NCBI GenBank assembly: GCA_022652735.1
Contig: JALCRP010000008.1
Coordinates: 33,652-97,651, forward strand
Source of the DNA: Faecalibacterium sp.
Lineage (GTDB): Bacteria; Bacillota; Clostridia; Oscillospirales; Ruminococcaceae
Direction of reading: 5' to 3'
Length of the DNA stretch: 64,000 nt
In this document: positions 61,702 through 64,000 of the stretch, piece by piece
How positions within the stretch are numbered: position 1 is the first letter of the stretch
How the letters are laid out: every line of letters begins with the position of its first letter
Program-made: the position numbers and the translations under genes
Notes under the pieces: model-generated
What the model was told of the DNA's origin: nothing
The model's database searches: none
The model's input: only the letters and a program-made list of their open reading frames with translations

Positions 61702-63751
61702 GCGGTGCATCCTCTGCAAATGTGTCCCGGCCGCTTTCCTCTGCGCGGGCAACGCCGCTTTGCGGCAAAGAAGCCGCATGGGCCGGATCGGCCGCCCGTA
61801 CCGACTTGGCAGCATTTTGGGCGGAAAGCGCGGCTTTTAAGCCTTCCAGTTCCGCGGCCCAAAGGTCGTTGCGCGCATCGCTGGGCATGCGCCAATCGCC
61901 ACGCGGGCTGAGCGTGACAGAGCCGATCTTCGGGCCGTCAGGCAGGCAGCTACGCTTGAACTGCTGCATAAAAAAGCGGCGGTAAAAGTTTTCGAGCCAG
62001 TGCAGCAGCACAGCATCGGTATATTCCGGCTGGCCGGCAAAGGCGGCACGGGCCAGATGAAAAATCTTGCCCGGCCCAAAGCCGAAACGCAGTACATAGT
62101 ACAAATAAAAATCATGCAGCTCATAGGGGCCGATGAGGCTTTCTGTTTTCTGGGCGATCTCGCCGTTGGCTTCGGCAGGCAGAAGCTCGGGGCTGACGGG
62201 CGTATCCAAAATATCCAGCAGCACCCGGCGCAACGTTTCGGAATGCGCGGTGTCGGCCTCATAGCGGACGATGTGGCGCACAAGCGTCTTCGGTACGCCT
62301 GCATTGACGCCGTACATGCTCATGTGATCGCCATTATAGGTGGCCCAGCCGAGCGCCAGCTCGGAAAGATCGCCCGTGCCCACGACGATGCCGCCCGTGC
62401 GGTTGGCCACATCCATCAGCTCAAGTGTGCGCACACGCGCCTGCCCGTTTTCGTAGGTAATGCTGCGGTCGCTTTCGGGCAGGCCGATGTCGTCAAAATG
62501 GCTTTTTACCGTATTGCCGATCTCAATTTCCTGAAAAGTAACGGCCAGCTCTCCACACAGAATTTCGGCGTTGCTGCGGGTGCGTTTCGTCGTGCCGAAG
62601 CAGGGCATTGTCACCGCGAGGATGTCGGTGGAAGCACGGTGCAGGATGCGCATCGCGCGCACGGCAACCAGCAGGGCAAGGCAGCTGTCAAGCCCGCCCG
62701 AAATGCCGATTACAGCCGTTTTGGCATGCGCATGCTCCAACCTCTTGGCAAGGCCGTCGGCCTGCATTTCCAAAATCAGCTCGCAGCGCGCTGCGCGCGC
62801 CGCGGCATCGCCGGGCACGAACGGCGTGGTGGAAACGGCGCGCGTCAGCGGCACCGCAACGGGCGCAAGATCAAAATAAACGCGCTCGTAGCCGGCATCC
62901 TCCGGCACAAAAGATGTGTTGCGTACCCGCTCGGCCAACATACGCTCAAGATCCAGCTCGGTTACGGCGGGGCCGCCCTGAAAAGGCTTCGCCTCGGCAA
63001 GAACCGTGCCGTTTTCAGCGATCAGATCATGCGCGGCAAACACCATATCCGTCGTGCTTTCGCCGTGGCCGGCGTCGGCATACAAATAAGCGCACAAAAG
63101 CCGGGCCGATTGCTGCGCCACAAGCGAACGACGATATTCGGCTTTGCCCACCGTTTCGTCGCTGGCCGAAAGGTTGGCAATCACCGTTGCGCCCGCCAGC
63201 GCGTGATGTGTCGACGGCGGCAGCGGCGCCCATACATCCTCGCAGATCTCGACGCCGAGCACAAAGCTTTCCATCGTGCGGCAGCAGAACAAAAGCGACG
63301 TGCCAAACGGCACACGCTGGCCGCCAAAATCAATCCATTCCACCTGCGGGCGGCCGGCGGAAAAATGCCGCTTTTCGTAAAATTCGGCATAGTTGGGCAA
63401 AAAAGTTTTCGGCACAAGGCCAAGCAGCGCCCCGCGGCACACCACGGCAGCACAGTTGTAAAGCTTGCCGTTATGGCGCACAGGCAAGCCCGCCACGGCC
63501 ACCAGGTTCAGCGCGGCGCTTGCTTGCAGCAGAGTACGCAGCCCTTGCTCGGCGCCCTGCTGCAGCGTCCGCTGCAAAAACAGATCGCCGCAGGTATAGC
63601 CGGTGAGACAAAGCTCCGGAAAAACTGCCAGCTGAATCCCCTGCGCCTCGGCCTGCTGCATTGCCTGCACGATCTGCAATGCGTTATAGCGGCAGTCTGC
63701 CACGCGCAGCGCGGGCGAAAGCGCCGCCGCTCGGATAAAACCGTACTGCAT
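61688..63751 (-). CDS. nadE: Glutamine-dependent NAD(+) synthetase
   Basis: The 687-residue product starts at ATG 63751; the family N-terminus MQYGFIRAAALSPALRVADC fits, although the ribosome binding site is weak. The nitrilase-type glutaminase domain (~1-290) has the Glu in FPELCLTGYTCGDLF, a Lys in GLVPKTFLPNYAEFYEKR and the nucleophile Cys in VLGVEICEDVWAP. The synthetase domain has the PP-loop GISGGLDSCLALL and GTGDLSELALGWATYNGDHMSMYGVN. It amidates deamido-NAD using ammonia channelled from glutamine. Confidence 0.96.
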   Translation of the reverse strand: MQYGFIRAAALSPALRVADCRYNALQIVQAMQQAEAQGIQLAVFPELCLTGYTCGDLFLQRTLQQGAEQGLRTLLQASAALNLVAVAGLPVRHNGKLYNCAAVVCRGALLGLVPKTFLPNYAEFYEKRHFSAGRPQVEWIDFGGQRVPFGTSLLFCCRTMESFVLGVEICEDVWAPLPPSTHHALAGATVIANLSASDETVGKAEYRRSLVAQQSARLLCAYLYADAGHGESTTDMVFAAHDLIAENGTVLAEAKPFQGGPAVTELDLERMLAERVRNTSFVPEDAGYERVYFDLAPVAVPLTRAVSTTPFVPGDAAARAARCELILEMQADGLAKRLEHAHAKTAVIGISGGLDSCLALLVAVRAMRILHRASTDILAVTMPCFGTTKRTRSNAEILCGELAVTFQEIEIGNTVKSHFDDIGLPESDRSITYENGQARVRTLELMDVANRTGGIVVGTGDLSELALGWATYNGDHMSMYGVNAGVPKTLVRHIVRYEADTAHSETLRRVLLDILDTPVSPELLPAEANGEIAQKTESLIGPYELHDFYLYYVLRFGFGPGKIFHLARAAFAGQPEYTDAVLLHWLENFYRRFFMQQFKRSCLPDGPKIGSVTLSPRGDWRMPSDARNDLWAAELEGLKAALSAQNAAKSVRAADPAHAASLPQSGVARAEESGRDTFAEDAPHEEK

Positions 63752-63845
63752 AAAAATCAACACCGTCTTTCTTTGCCCATGCCGCAAAGCGCCGCCGCAG
63801 CGGGCAGAATTTCATAAAAATAAAGCAAAAGCTCAATTTGCGGCT

Positions 63846-63873
63846 ATTATACCATACTGCCCCGAAAAATGCA
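63846..63873 (-). promoter_or_regulatory. Promoter of nadE
   Basis: A perfect extended -10 (TGGTATAAT) on the minus strand, with a weak TGCATT at -35. Confidence 0.6.
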
Positions 63874-63881
63874 GAAAAAAC

Positions 63882-63929
63882 AAAAAAGGGGCTGTTGCAA
63901 AACGAAAGTTTAGCAGCAGCCCCATTTTT
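63882..63929. terminator. Hairpin near the right edge, probable bidirectional terminator
   Basis: GGGGCTGTTGC (63888-63898) pairs with GCAGCAGCCCC (63913-63923) with one wobble pair. It is flanked by A6 on the left and ATTTTT on the right, so it could terminate an unseen minus-strand gene beyond the window. The last 70 bases show no gene I can support. Confidence 0.6.
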
Positions 63930-64000
63930 GTTGAAAAGTGCCTCAAATCCGGGTATAGATAAAGCTTTTGTTGAAAATTTAGTCGGATTTCTCACAAAAA

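Noticed and set aside
62000..63817. 605-codon plus-strand open frame opposite nadE
   Set aside because: Antisense shadow of a strongly conserved NAD synthetase; the translation is rich in Arg/His/Ala without domain motifs.
1..64000. CRISPR arrays, prophage or complete insertion sequences
   Set aside because: No regularly spaced repeats, cas genes, phage structural genes or transposase genes were seen.

Overview
The window looks like chromosome of a GC-rich Gram-positive anaerobe of the class Clostridia, most plausibly a gut Oscillospiraceae/Ruminococcaceae-type organism. This is inferred from gene content: a SigK-type sporulation sigma factor, a TepA/SpoIIIE pair, the redox regulator Rex, a CIRCE element (the HrcA operator), a clostridial-style glp operon with a DUF1667 gene, pyruvate kinase with the extra C-terminal domain, and several Bce/Van-type two-component and ABC modules. 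No phage, CRISPR array or complete insertion sequence was seen.

Layout. 0-11.5 kb: tail of an RsmF-like rRNA methyltransferase, yebC, a Van-type two-component system, an XpaC-like protein, htpG behind a perfect CIRCE, a Cys-motif redox protein, a transglutaminase-like exported protein, a chloramphenicol acetyltransferase-like gene with a hairpin around its ribosome binding site, and sigK. 11.5-15.9 kb: an accessory, visibly less GC-rich patch with a candidate structured RNA, a surface protein whose signal peptide is out of frame, fossils of the 3' ends of sigK and of a GHKL kinase, and a frameshifted GHKL kinase. 15.9-25.9 kb: two consecutive RR-HK-ABC-permease modules of the antimicrobial-peptide sensing/detoxification type. 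26-29.6 kb: tRNA-Asn and two identical tRNA-Leu(CAG) genes around polytopic glycosyltransferase-like proteins. 29.7-34.4 kb: glycerol catabolism operon (glpA-like, FAD oxidoreductase, DUF1667, glpK) with a terminator hairpin in its leader. 34.5-39.7 kb: tdk and rex, diverging from tepA and ftsK/spoIIIE. 39.8-47.1 kb: YgiQ radical SAM, MBL hydrolase, DUF3006, then methionine genes metF, a separate MetH reactivation protein and metH. 47.3-55.5 kb: VTT-domain protein plus GT4 glycosyltransferase, a large membrane protein, luxS, pyk, deoB and a YdcF-like protein. 55.7-61.3 kb: a tightly packed nickel operon joining an ECF-type transporter (nikMN-Q-O) to the nickel-pincer cofactor genes larE-larB-larC. 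61.3-64 kb: a NusG domain II protein and glutamine-dependent NAD synthetase.

How the genes connect. metF, the MetH activator, metH and luxS serve folate/methionine/activated-methyl turnover. glp genes, pyk, rex and nadE serve glycolytic redox balance. The nickel operon supplies a lactate-racemase-type cofactor, although no larA is present here. The least ordinary parts are the fossil-rich locus downstream of sigK (11.4-15.8 kb), the cat leader, the structured leader of the nickel operon, and a repeated arrangement in which an intrinsic terminator abuts the ribosome binding site of the next gene.
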